A stretch of 64,000 bases of DNA, from the NCBI GenBank assembly GCA_031216915.1, contig CM062297.1, positions 364,449,704-364,513,703 of the forward strand, written 5' to 3'. The notes beneath the pieces were generated by a model. That model had not been told where the DNA came from, did not search any database, and saw only the letters and a program-made list of their open reading frames with translations. Positions 20,171 through 31,565 of the stretch are shown piece after piece. Made by a program: the position numbers and the translations under genes. The stretch's first letter is position 1; each line of letters opens with the position of its first letter. Origin of the DNA: Pictodentalium vernedei. Its lineage: Eukaryota; Mollusca; Scaphopoda; Dentaliida; Dentaliidae.

Positions 20171-21028
20171 CCCCCACCTCCACACACACACACCCAAGGA
20201 CGCTACACACCAAATATCAAAACATTCCGACTGCTGGATCTGAAGAAGATTTTTTAAGAATATTTCTCATTTTGAACTAAGTTAGAATTCAAGCTCCCAC
20301 AGTGTACAAATCGGCCCCCTGGGTTCATATTTGGGCTCCTATACTGAGCCCAAATATGAACCCAGGGGGCCGATTTGTACAAACTTGAATCAGATCCACC
20401 CCACAATGTTGCATACCAAATATCAAAAGATTCTGCCTGCTGGATCTGGAGAAGAAGATTTTTAAAGAAATTTGCCTGAAATGCACTAAGTTCAAATTCG
20501 GGCTTCTATAGGGAGCCCAAATATGAATCCAGGGGGCCGATTTGAACAAACTTGAATCTGACCCCCCTAGAGATAATGTATCCCAAATAGGAAAGAATTC
20601 TGCTTGGTGGATCTGAAGAAGAAGATTTTTTTGAATTTTGGAAAGAAATTCATGGGTGCTATCAGAGTTATGCCTCCTGTGGTGCCCCCTATGGGTGCGG
20701 CAAGTTTATCTGTACAAGTTTGAATTGTCATATAACAGGAACATGCACACCAAATTTGCTTCAATTTGATCTAGCAGTTTGTGAGGAGTTGTCGATAATG
20801 TAAAGTTCACGACGGACGACAACGGTCGACAAGAGATAAGTTAAGCTCCCTTCGGTGAGCTAAAAATTCCTCATTTTGAACTCAGTTACAATTCGAGCTC
20901 CCACAGTGAGCCCAAATATGAACCCAGGGACATGGCTTGAAAAAACTTGAATCTCACCCCACTAAGGATGATGCATGCCAAATATCAAAACATTCCGACT
21001 GCTGAATCTGAAGAAGATTTTTAAAGAA
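20171..21028 (-). mobile_element. Helentron-like (HINE type 1) fragments, nested
   Basis: Repeated words (CCAAATATCAAAA, CTGGATCTGAAGAAG, GAGCCCAAATATGAACCCA) mark the abundant bivalve repeat called type 1 here. One copy ends at about 20870 with the hairpin AGCTCCCTTCGGTGAGCT then AAAAATT, abutting the interior of another copy. This is nesting. No coding sequence is present. Confidence 0.55.
20304..20380. repeat. Perfect 35-bp inverted repeat
   Basis: Arms 20304-20338 and 20346-20380 are exact complements (starting GTACAAATCGGCC), around the 7-base loop CTATACT. Other type 1 copies have only one arm, so this is an inverted duplication of internal sequence. Confidence 0.9.
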
Positions 21029-22497
21029 TTAAAGTGTCAATGACACTGTAGCTCAACTTGTTAAGACATGTACATGTATAGTATGTGACACAGCAATTAC
21101 AAGTATCTAGGTAATGACCTGATAACAAAGGTACATATAAAGTATTTTAACAGTCCGTACATAAATACTGACTGTAGCCTGTAACAAATGTATAGGTAAA
21201 GTATTGTAAAGGTGGGATATAGATGCTAAACTAGAAAAAAAATGTTTGAGTCCCTGAGTGGGCTTGACTGAACCCCAAAATATGTGTTCTCATAGAACAG
21301 TGATAACAAAGGCACCCCAAAACTCACTCGTTCCTGTCCCAAGGTGAAAACAAAGGTACCCAAGAAGTTTTGTGAAGATCAGTTCATAAATACGAGCTGT
21401 ATAGAAGTTGTGACAAAAAACTAATTGGACTTAATTTCGGTACAAAATGGCCACTGACAGCCATCTTTAATTTTGGACCGCACCCAGAAACACTCGTTCT
21501 CGTCCCAAGGTGATAGCAAAGGTACCCAAGAAGTTTCGTGAAGATCGGTTGATAAATACAGCCTCTAGCCCAAGCCGTATTGACATGTGCACTTACAGTG
21601 TATAAGTAGCACTGAATAAATAAAAGTTCATCTAATTTGCATAATTTCTGCACGAGAAAAAACCTTGTATTATATGTGATGTATTTCATGTTACTAAACA
21701 TGCATACAAAAATTTATTCAAATCAGAACTTTCATACAGAAGTTCTGTACAAAAGACTGATTGCACTAATTTTGGTACAAAATGGCTGCTGGTAGCCATC
21801 TTGAATTTCGGACCACACCGAAAAACACTCGTTCTCATTCCACGGTGATAACAAAGGTACCCAAGAAGTTTCGTAAAGATCGGTTCATAAATACAGCCTC
21901 TAGTCCGAGCTGTATAGAAGTTGTGTACAAAAAACTGATAAAACCTATTTTTGGTACAAAATGGCCACTAGCAGCCATCTTGAATTTTGAACTGCACCCA
22001 GAAGCACTTGTTCTCATCCCAAGGTGATAACAAAGGTACCCCAAGATGTTTCGTGAAGATCGGTTCATAAATACAGACTTTAGCCCGAGCCGTATTGACA
22101 TGTGTACTTACTGTGTGTAAGTAGCACTGAAAAAATCAAAGTTCATCTAATTTGCATAATTTTTGCACAAGAAAAAACCCTGTATTATATGTGATGTATC
22201 CTATGGTACTAAACATTCACACAAAAAAATTATTCAAATCAGCATTTTAATATGGAAGTTCTGTGCAAAAATCTGATTGCACCTAATTTTGTACAAAATG
22301 GCTGCCATTGGCCATCTTGAATTTCGGACCAGACTCAAAAACACTCGTTCTCGTCCCACGGTGATACCAAAGGTACCTAAGAAGTTTTGTTCATAAATAC
22401 AGCCTCTAGCCCAAGCTGTGTTGACGGACAGATGGACGACAGACAACTGGCCATGGCATAAACTCAAACTTGGCTTCGCTAAAGTTGAGCTAAAAAT
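21029..22497 (-). mobile_element. Helentron-like non-autonomous element, type 2 copy A
   Basis: Read on the minus strand it starts TTTTTAGCTCAAC... at 22497, with a terminal hairpin around GGCTTCGC. It ends with a subterminal inverted copy of that start (AAGTTGAGCT), then hairpin AGTGTCA/TGACACT at about 21032-21046. An asymmetric terminal inverted repeat plus a 3' hairpin is the known Helentron/Helitron2 layout. The core is repeats built on GCCATCTTGAATTT and TTCATAAATA. It is inserted within a type 1 element: the flanks TTTAAAGAAT and CTCATACTGAAC are the two halves of that repeat. It is non-coding. Confidence 0.6.
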
Positions 22498-23868
22498 TGC
22501 TCATACTGAACAAAAATATAATTCGGGCTCCCACAGGGAGCCCAAATATGTACCCAGGGACTTGGATTTAACAAACTTGAATCACACCCCCCTAAGGATG
22601 CTGCATACCAAATATCAAAACATTCCGACTGCTGGATCTGAAGAAGATTTTTTAAGAAAATTCCTCATTTTGAACTAAGTTACAATTAGAGCTCCCACAG
22701 TGAGCCCAAATATGGACCTGCGGACATGGCTTGAACAAACTTGAATCTCACCCCCTAAGGATGCTACACACCAAATATCAAAACATTCCGACTGCTGAAT
22801 TTGAAGAAGATTTTTAAAGAAAATTCCCCATTTTGAACTAAGTTATAATTCGGGTTCCCACAGTGAGCCCAAATATGAACCCAGGGACTTGGATTGAATA
22901 AACTTGAATCTCACCCCCACTAAGATTGCTGCATACCAAATATCAAAAGATTCTTATTGGTAGATCTGAAGAAGATTATTTTTAAAAATATTCCTCATAC
23001 TGCACTAATTTAAACATTTGGGCTCCCATAGAGAGCCCAAATATGGACCCAGGGAACTGATTTCAATAAACATGTGAAACAACCTTCCAAAGATGTTATA
23101 TGTGAAATTTGAAAGCTTTTATAGCAATGGTTTGGGAGACAAGTAAATGTTTTTCCCATTACCCACAGTGTTAAAAAATGCTGACTCAGAACTTTTTCAA
23201 AGCCCCCCCCAAAAAGTATCCCATGATAAAACCGATAGCAATTTTTTTTTACCATTCCATTCTGTTGGTCCTAAGGAAGCTTACACCAAATAAGAATTCT
23301 CAGTGCCGTGTAGTTTTGGAGATTTGGGCATTTTAATTTTTTTCTATTTTTAGCTCCTGCGGTTCCCATGGGGCGAAGGGAAAATTATTTTTGCATAAAT
23401 TAATTACATATGACCCAATAAGCCCTCAGATCAAATTTGGTTCAAATCTGCCTCTCGGTTTGGAAAAGAGAAACTTTGGGCGGGGCAAAAATTCTTGCCC
23501 CTCCCATAACGATGGCAAATATACGTCCTCGAACTTCTCTTGAACAAATCTGAGTCTACACCTGAAAAGGAAGCTGCTCACCAAATATCAAGTCTCTGCT
23601 AATTCATGCTGGTTCATGAAAAGAAGATTTTTTAAGATTTAAGCACAATTTTGGGGCGTGGCCCTACCGAGGGGCGGGTCAAAATGATTTGAACAAATTG
23701 GAATTGACATGTGATAGGGAACATGCACACCACATTTGGTTCAATTTGGTTGAGTAGTTTGTGAGAAGTAGTCAATAATGTAAAGTTAACACCGGACGGA
23801 CGATGGGCGGAAAGTGATTAGTAAAGCTCCCATTGAGCTTCACTCAGGTGAGCTAAAAATAAAGAAAA
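22498..23868 (-). mobile_element. HINE type 1, remainder of copy split by 21029-22497
   Basis: Three to four internal units (GAGCCCAAATATG...CTTGAATCTCACCCC...ACCAAATATCAAAA) are followed by unique parts (GTGTTAAAAAATGCTGACTCAG, GGGCGGGGCAAAAATT). The terminus at about 23820-23868 is AGCTCCC..TCAGGTGAGCTAAAAATAAAG, the 5' end when read on the minus strand. The sequence GGACGGACGATGGGCGG precedes it, as in the other copies. Confidence 0.6.
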
Positions 23869-25094
23869 CTTGATGGTGATTTTTGTAAATAGTGCTGGAT
23901 GATTTGGGTCATAATGGAAAAGAGTTAATTGAATACTCATGTTAATTGAGTAATGTAATAGCATTAACAATCCAAATAAAAGGAATGATCCATTAATATC
24001 TGGACTTTTGTTAATTATCTAAATTTTCAAATAAATGATCTTTTAATGGACTCACATCATTCTGAGATCTCTGACAAACACGACATCTGGCCTGGTAAAC
24101 TTTAAAGTCTGAGGGGGGTGCAAGTGCCACCAGTATTAATTGAGCTCACGGACATGATCAATTGCCAATGCAGATTTACTCCAGAGGAGACATTTTTTTA
24201 ACCCTTTACCCATCATAACAGCCAAAACTGGCCAGCACTATCCACAAAAATCACCACTGAATTTTCATCATATTTTCATTTTTTGTCTCAAAAACATAGT
24301 TTATGACCCCTCGTTAGATTCCAATGAGATGTCATAAGCTATATTTTCGACGCAAACAAATTTTAAAATTAGTTATTCAAGAATTTTGTTTGCAAGTGTC
24401 GTCTTCCTTTCGTGTTAGGTAAAGGGTTAAAAGACAATTCAAGATGGCATTCTGCAGATTTAGACATCTGCAGAAGGTCATTGAGCTTGCAATAATAGAC
24501 TGGTTATTTTGCCTACATTTTCAGAAACTTTAATTATCAAATTTCTGATTGTCAGAAAACATCAAAAATGATGAAAAACTTGAAAACAATCAGACTTGTG
24601 ATCCTGTATGTTTTAGTACTAAAATTTATGATGAAACTTGGAAAAATAACAGCCCTCTTTTAAATATAATGCACTTTTTTTTTTTAAAGTTACTTTACCC
24701 TCAAAAAGAAAATGCAACAAACCACTGTTGAGTCGCTTTCAACCTCCTATTTGAATTTAATTTTAAAGTCTACTTCTGAGAAGATGCAGAAAATCGAACA
24801 TGTAAATTATGTATTGTTAGGCATGATTTATAATTAGCCACATGCTTTTGTTTTCGAGAAATACTGGACAATTCTGATCAAGATTATTTTTGGATGATTT
24901 GGACCATATCTAAGATTTGAACCAACATAGATGTGTTTTCAAACAATGTATTTGTGTACTAAATTTTACACGTGGTAAAAAGGTGCAATGTCCTAAAAAA
25001 TTCTATTGATATTTTATGACATGTCTACAGTGCTTTTCAAGCCAGTCAATGCTACACCGCTCACAGCAATGAGTTTTGTGGTCTATGCAAACTA
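23869..25094. other. Intron sequence, mostly unannotated
   Basis: No gene is seen. It contains the piggyBac-type MITE at 24202-24426 and, just after it, a short palindrome TCTGCAGAT..ATCTGCAGA at about 24450-24475. The remainder is AT-rich. Confidence 0.4.
24202..24426. mobile_element. piggyBac-type MITE (225 bp)
   Basis: CCCTTTACC and its complement GGTAAAGGG form the ends, each bordered by TTAA (24198-24201 and 24427-24430). The TTAA target duplication with CCC/GGG ends is the piggyBac signature. No ORF. Probably mobilised in trans. Confidence 0.75.
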
Positions 25095-26688
25095 TACACC
25101 TGGAACTTAATTAAGCACCCCTGTTTCATGACAGTGAAGTTGCTGTTAACTGATTATTATGCTTTAATGATTGCTATGTCTTGCAGTACATTTCATCTAG
25201 TGAAACATGATGTTTCTGGCTGATAGTGTACCACAAACCCATTCCCTCATCCATGTGAAGCATGCTTCCCATGAAAGTCTCAAAAAACACTATTATCCAC
25301 ATGCAATATCTGGGTATAAAACAAGAAAATTTGTCACTTCTTTTATCAATAAATGTTGATATGGCAAGGAGGAGACTGTCAGAGGCAATAATTTGGTAAT
25401 TCATTGACATGCATGCAACAGGCATGTCATTCAAATCTATTGGAAGGCAACGTGTCTATAGTCATTCTGTCATCAGCAGGCTTGTCTGAAAACATCATCA
25501 AACCAACGATGTTGAGGACCGACCAAGGCCTGGACAACCCCAAAAGACCTCTCCTCGGGAAGATTGGAGTCTGACACGCCTTGTTAGGTGTGAACCCTTT
25601 GCTTCAAGTGGGGTTTTGAAATGCCTCTGGCTCCCCAACAGGTGTTAGTGCAACAGAACTGTCCAAAATCGTCTCAAAGCAGAGGGTATGAGGTCCAGAA
25701 GGTCATCAAGCATCTAGCTCTGTCCGGTCAGCATTAGAGACGATGTCTGAAATGGTGTATGGCACAACAACATTGGAATCTCAGAACGTGGAGGAAAGTC
25801 TACGAGAGTAGGTTCCTGCTTCATGACACAGATGGTCACATTAGAGTGTGGAGGCACAGGAATACTGCTTATGTGCTCAGGAACATCAGACCTACTGTTC
25901 CTTATTGTGGAGGATCAGTAATGATCTGGGGATGCCTCTCTCATGATTGTAAACTTGATTGGCCAACTGCACGTGAGAATCTCAATGGTCATCAGTACAT
26001 CTGGGACATTCTCAATCCAGTTGTCGTGCATCATTTTGATAACCACCTGTTGGCTACTCGCCGTGTATTCATGGACAACAATGCAAGGCCTCACCGTTCC
26101 CATGCCGTGAGAACATTTCTTCAGAATAATGCTATTACAACACTACCTTGGCCTGTAATGAGCAACGATTTGATGGCCTTAGAACACATCTGGGACTTTC
26201 TTGGACGTTGTGTGCAAGCAAGGGATCCGCCTGTACAGAATTTGGCCGATTTGGAAGCTGCATTGCGTGAGGAGTGGCAGCAGTTGTCTCTGGACTGTAT
26301 CAGAAGGCTCACTGGTAGCATTAAGAGGAGGGTTCAGGCTGTCACCCAGGAATGTGGTGGGATACACTCGCTACTGACGTCAGACACTGTAATTGTGTTC
26401 AGGAGATCACAAGTTACATTTTTTGTCAGTAATTTCCAGCATTGTTTCATCATGGACCGTTACTTGTCGGAGAACATATTTCCATCAAAAACATGAGTGA
26501 CAAATTTGTGTAATCAGCGCCATTAAAATACTGCATTCATCATTGTATTGTCTTTCATTTGTCAATAGACCATTCTTTCAGCAAACAATCACTTTTGGCC
26601 ATCTGAAAGATAGCATGAAAGTAATTAAAGTTTTTATTAACACCGCAGTGAAAAAAAACAGGGGGTGCTTAATTAAGTTCCAGGTGTA
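25095..26688 (+). mobile_element. Tc1/mariner-type transposon (1.6 kb, dead)
   Basis: Terminal inverted repeats of about 31 bp begin TACACCTGGAACTTAATTAA on both sides, continuing GCACCCC. Each end is bordered by TA (25093-25094, 26689-26690). The length and layout fit Tc1. The only gene is a decayed transposase on the plus strand. It sits in the large annexin intron, antisense to the gene. Confidence 0.85.
25409..26496 (+). pseudogene. Tc1-type transposase pseudogene
   Basis: The DNA-binding half (GMSFKSIGRQ..., KHHQTNDVEDRPRPG...) is readable from about 25421 but carries several stops, and its frame differs from the catalytic half. The catalytic half is open from 25759 for 245 codons. The cut-and-paste DDE residues are largely lost. 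The first Asp block SDESRF is reduced to YESRF. The second reads MDNNARPH, where the family has MDDNARPH. The third, Glu in LEHIWD, remains, with 34 residues between it and the second site. MSNDLMALEH replaces the usual SPDLNP.EH. The protein could not be an active transposase. Confidence 0.85.
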
Positions 26689-26690
26689 TA

Positions 26691-26945
26691 TTTACCATTC
26701 AAAGAAGGTGATTAAAGGGAACTGAGTCAAGCAATCACCACCCACATTATTTTGATTTGTGCAGGTGAATGAGGGCAAGAGCTATTGCCTACCTGAAAAA
26801 GTCTGGCCAGAGATATAATGCCTGAAATAGTTGGGCTTACTTCATTCTGATGCCAAAGTGCAGTTCTGAAGTAAAGGAAATTTGAAATTTATTACAACAC
26901 TATAATTTGTGCGGGTGATCGAAGACAAGGGCAATAGTTTGTCTG
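26691..26945. other. Short intron stretch with a shared low-copy repeat
   Basis: No gene. The words CATTCTGATGCCAAA and AAGTAAAGGAAATTTGA recur near 36362-36405, so part of this is a dispersed repeat also found next to the 35.4-36.3 kb element. Confidence 0.35.
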
Positions 26946-27094
26946 ACAAGAGGCCCCAGGGGAGCTGAGGGCACTCACCTGACATGGTAGCCTAAATATC
27001 AACCCAGAGAATTGATTTCAAAAAGTTGCATCTTCTCCTCCTAAGAAAAGCTTATACCAAATATCCAAAGATTCTGACCAGTGGATCTAAAAAA
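26946..27094 (-). mobile_element. HINE type 1 fragment (3' end)
   Basis: Starts ACAAGAGGCCCCAGGGG with GCACTCACCTGACATGG, the 3' terminal hairpin and subterminal inverted repeat of the type 1 family. It breaks off at GTGGATCTAAAAAA, where the type 2 element is inserted. Confidence 0.6.
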
Positions 27095-29080
27095 TGAAAG
27101 TGTCAATGACACTGTAGCTTAACTTGTGTTGTGTTTGATGAAAAGGATAATGTTCAATGTTTATGAAAGGATTATGAAATAAGACAAGAATTGTGATATT
27201 TGGGAATAGGTTCATTTCTGTTCCCTGTGTGCTATGTTTATGATAAAAATGAAAGTGTCAATGACACTGTAGCTCAACTTGTCAAGACAAAGACATGTAC
27301 ATAGATAGTATGTGACACAGCAATGACAAACATCTAGGTAATGACCTGATAACAAAGGTACATATAAAGTATTGTAACGGTCTGTACAAAAATACTGACC
27401 GTTGCCTGTAACAAATGTATAGGTAAAGTATTGTAAAGGTGGGTGACAGTCAGATGCTAAACTAGAAAAAAATCTTTGAGTCCCAGAGTGGGTCTGACTG
27501 AACCCCAAAATATTTGTTCTCATAGCACAGTGATAACAAAGGCACCCCAAAACACACTCGTTCCTGTCCCAAGGTGAAAACAAAAGTACCCAAGAAGTTT
27601 TGTGAAGATCAGTTCATAAATACGAGCTGTATAGAACTTGTGACAAAAAACTGATTGGACCTAATTTCGGTACAAAATGGCCACTGGCAGCCATCTTGAA
27701 TTTTGGACCGTACCCAGAAACACTCATTCTCATCCCAAGGTGATAACAAAGGTACCCAAGAAGTTTTGTGAAGATCGGTTCATAAATACATCCTCTACCC
27801 TGAGCCGTATTGACATGTGTACTTACATTGTGTAAGTTGCACTGAATAAATCAAAGTTTATCTAAATTGCATAATTTCTGCACGAAAAAAAACCCCTTAC
27901 AATATGTGATGTATTCCATGTTACTAAACATTCATACAAAAATTTATTCAAATCAGAACTTTCATACAGAAGTTCTGTACAAAAGACTGATTGCACTAAG
28001 TTTGGTACAAAATGGCTGCTGGTGGCCATCTTGAATTTCGGACCACACCCAAAAACACTCGCTCTCATCCCATGGTGATAACAAAGGTACCCAAGAAGTT
28101 TCGTAAAGATTGGTTCATAAATATGGCCTCTAGTCTGAGCTGTATAGAAGTTGTGTACAAAAAACTGATTAGACCTAATTTCGGTACAAAATGGGCACTG
28201 GCAGCCATCTTGAATTTTAGACCGCACCCAGAAACACTCGTTCTCGTCCCAAGGTGATAACAAAGGTACCCAAGACATTTCGTGAAGATCAGTTCATAAA
28301 TACAGACTCTAGTCTGAGCCGTATTGACATGTGTACTTACTGTGTGTAAGTCGCAGTGAAAAAATCAAAGTTCATCTAATTTGCATAATTTCTGCACGAG
28401 AAAAAAACCCGTATTATATGTGATGTATCCCATGGTACTAAACATTCACACAAAAAATTATTCAAATCAGCACTTTCATATGGAAGTTCTGTGCAAAAAT
28501 CTGATTGCACCTAATTTTGAACAAAATGGCTGCCATCGGCCATCTTGAATTTCGGACCAGACCCCAAAACACTCGTTCTCGTCCCACGGTGATACCAAAG
28601 GTACCCAAGAAGTTTCGTAAAGATCGGTTCATAAATACGGCCTCTAGCCCGAGCCGTATTGGCATTTGCACTTACAGTGCTGAAAGTAACCCCAAAAAAC
28701 ATCAAAATTAGTCTAATTTGCACAATTTACGCACGAGAAAAAAACCTGTATTATATGTGATGTATCCCATGGTACTAAACATTCATACAAAAAATTATTC
28801 AAATCAGAGCTTTCATATGGAAGTTCTGTACAAAAAAACAGATTTCTGCATCGTCGGTACAAAATGGCGGCTGGCAGCCATCTTGAATTTCAGACCGCAC
28901 CCAAAAACACTCGTTCTCGTCCCACAGTCATAACAAAGGTACCGTAAAGATCGGTTCATAAATACGGCCTCTAGCCCGAGCCGTATCCAATTGTTGACGT
29001 ACGGACAGACGGACAGATGGCCAGTCGGACGACGGGCCATGACAAAAGCTCAAATTTGGCTTCGCCAAATTTGAGCTAAT
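27095..29080 (-). mobile_element. Helentron-like non-autonomous element, type 2 copy B
   Basis: The 5' end at 29080 is the perfect hairpin AGCTCAAATTTGGC-TTC-GCCAAATTTGAGCT (29047-29077), followed in plus orientation by AATAAT. The 3' end motif AGTGTCAATGACACT plus TAGCTCAACTTG occurs twice, at about 27097 and 27252. This suggests one copy inserted next to, or duplicated at, the end of another. The core has about six diverged units built on GTACAAAATGGC and GCCATCTTGAATTT. The ACGGACAGACGGACAG stretch before the 5' hairpin is also typical. No coding capacity. Confidence 0.6.
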
Positions 29081-29089
29081 AATATGAGT

Positions 29090-29682
29090 TGTACACTGTA
29101 CTAAAGAGCTGAGGGGTGGGTTAATATGACCTCACAGTTAATGTATGTGGCCCTCACAGTTAACGTATATCAACAAAAGTTGCCAAGTTACGGTGAAATT
29201 ATTCCAAAACGAGTCATCCTATCAAGTTACATTAAAATCCCCTCATAAATATGGCCTGTAGACTGTGCTAAAGGTTTTCAGGCTTCGGGCCCCTATAGCC
29301 GTCAGTTTCCCAAATGCGTCCAAAGGGGACGTTCTCATCTAGACATTATATGAAGTCAATCTACCAAGTTACAATGAAATCCCTTAATAAATATGACCTG
29401 TAGACTGTGCTCAAGGTTTTTGGGCTTTGGGCTCTGGCAGCCATCATGGTTGAATGATCGCAACCAAAAGGGGACATTCTCATCTGGACACTATTTGGAG
29501 TCATCCTACCAAGCTACAATGAAATCCCTTCATAATTATGACCTGTAGATTGTTCTAAAGGTTTTCAGGCTTTGGGCCCCTGAAGCCGTCACAGTAGCCC
29601 AATCGTGTCCAAAAGGGATCGTTCTCATCTAGACATTATATGAAGTCAACCTACCAAGTTACAATGAAATCCCTTCATAAAT
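29090..29682. repeat. Tandem array, first part (about four 143-bp units)
   Basis: Units share TTACAATGAAATCCCTTCATAA, then ATATGACCTGTAGACTGTGC and CATCTAGACATTAT. This part was separated from the main array by insertion of 29683-31565: the left flank CTTCATAAAT and right flank ATGACCTG are the two halves of one unit. Confidence 0.8.
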
Positions 29683-31565
29683 ACAAGAGGCCCCAGGGGG
29701 CCTGAGGGCACTCACCTGACATGGTAGTCTAAATATCAAACCAGGGACTTGACTTGAATAAGCTGCATACGCCCCTCCTAAGAAAAGCATATACCAACTA
29801 GATGAAGCGATTATGCCCACACAATACACAGGATTTTCCTTCTATTTTCAGTTCCTGCACTTTTACGTCCCAAAATTGAGATAAACACATAAAAAACAGA
29901 TTTTTTTCCCAAACAAAATACTTTCAGCCTAAATTTTTTTCTTCTTCTTAAAACGCATAAAAAACGATAAAACTAATTTCAGGATTTTGGTCCAAAATTT
30001 TCTAAGTCCCACCCGCACCCCAAATTTTCAGGGGAAAAAAAAAATTTTTTTTTTGTCTTAAAATTGAACAAAACGCAGAAAAAACAAAAAAAAATTTTTT
30101 TCGGATTTTGGTCCAAAATTTTCTAAGTCCCACCCGGACCCCAAATTTTCAGGGGAAAAAAAAAAATTTTTTTTTTGTCTTAATATTGACAGAAACGCAT
30201 AAAAAAAACCCAAAAAAATTTTCAGGATTTTGGTCCAAAATTTTCTAAGTCCCACCCGCACCCCAAATTTTCAGGGGAAAAATTTTTTTTTTTTTTTTGT
30301 CTTAAAATTGACCGAAACGCAGAAAAAACCCAAAAAATTTTTTTTGGATTTTGGTCCAATATTTTCTAAGTCCCACCCGGACTCCAAATTTTAAGGGGAA
30401 AAAATTTTTTTTTTTTTTTTTTTGTCTTAAAATTGACCGAAATGCAGAAAAAACAAAAAAATTTTTTTTCGGATTTTGGTCCAAAATTTTCTAAGTCCCA
30501 CCCGCACCCCAAATTTTCAGAGGAAATTTTTTTTTTTTTTTTGACCAAAATGCAGAAAAAAACAAAAAAATTTTTTTCGGATTTTGGTCCAAAATTTCGA
30601 AGTCCGCAACGTGACCCCTAATTTTCAGCCTAAATATGAACCCGGCAATTTGGCTTCAACAAACTTCAATCTCACTCCCCTAAGGATGCTGCATACCAAA
30701 TATCAAAACATTCTTATTGGTAGATCTGAAGAAGAAGATTTTTAAAAAATACTCCTCATACTGCACTAATTTAAAAATTTGGGCTCCCATAGAGAGCCCA
30801 AATATCGACCCAGGCAATTGATTTCAATAAACATGTGAAACAATCTTCCAAAGATGTTATATGTGAAATTTTAAAGCTTTTGGAGCAGTGGTTTCGGAGA
30901 AAAGTAGTCTTACGTTTTTCCCATTACCCACAGTGTTGAAAAATGCTGACTCAGCACTTTTTCAAAGTCCCCAAAAACTACCCCATGATAAAACCGATGG
31001 CAATTTTTTTTGACCATTCCATTCTGTTGGTCCTAAGGAAGCTTCACAACAAATAAGAATTCTCAGTGCCGTGTAGTTTTGGAGATATGGGCGTTTTAAT
31101 TTTTTTCTATTTTTATCTCCTGTGGTTCCCACGGGGTTACGGGGAAAAAAAATTCTGCATAAATTAGGTACTTGGAAAATAGAAATTTGGGGCGGGGCCA
31201 AAATTTTTGCCCCTCCTTTAACATCGTCAAATATAGCCCCTCCAACTTCTCTTGAACAAACTTGAGTCTGCACCTCAAAAGGAAGCTGCATACCAAATAT
31301 CAAGTCTCTGCTATTGCTGGTTCTTGAGAAGAAGATTTTTTAAGAATTGGAGCATTTTTGCCCAATCCCTCTGCTCAATGTGAGCCGAAACCTAATTCGA
31401 CAAAAAAATCAAAATGCCCTTATATAACCCCTACTCACATGAAATTTCATTAATATGCGGCCAGTGGTTTGGGAGAAAAGGCCCAAACACCACCTTCACG
31501 ATGGACGACGGACGAAAAGTGATCAGAATAGCTCACCCTGACTTTCAGTCAGGTGAGCTAAAAAT
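29683..31565 (-). mobile_element. HINE type 1, complete copy inserted in the tandem array
   Basis: Minus strand: the 5' end at 31565 is ATTTTTAGCTCACCTGACTG with a hairpin to GGTGAGCT. The subterminal inverted copy TCAGGTGAG is near 29715. The 3' hairpin is AGGCCCC/GGGGCCT, and the end is CTTGT at 29683. The host unit is rejoined exactly (CATAAAT|ATGACC) if no duplication is counted; a 2-bp TA duplication is also possible. The interior holds a 121-bp A/T-rich minisatellite and no ORF of note. It is the best copy here for defining the family's boundaries. Confidence 0.7.
29980..30625. repeat. 121-bp minisatellite with A/T homopolymer blocks
   Basis: About 5.5 copies starting GGATTTTGGTCCAAAATTTT at 29983, 30104, 30225, 30348, 30470 and 30578 (spacing 121, 121, 123, 122, 108). 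Each unit contains GTCCCACCCG.ACCCCAAATTTT and an A-run joined to a T-run, a strong self-pairing motif. Confidence 0.9.

Noticed and set aside
30058-30621. Phe/Lys-rich ORFs
   Set aside because: Translations of A-run/T-run minisatellite units.
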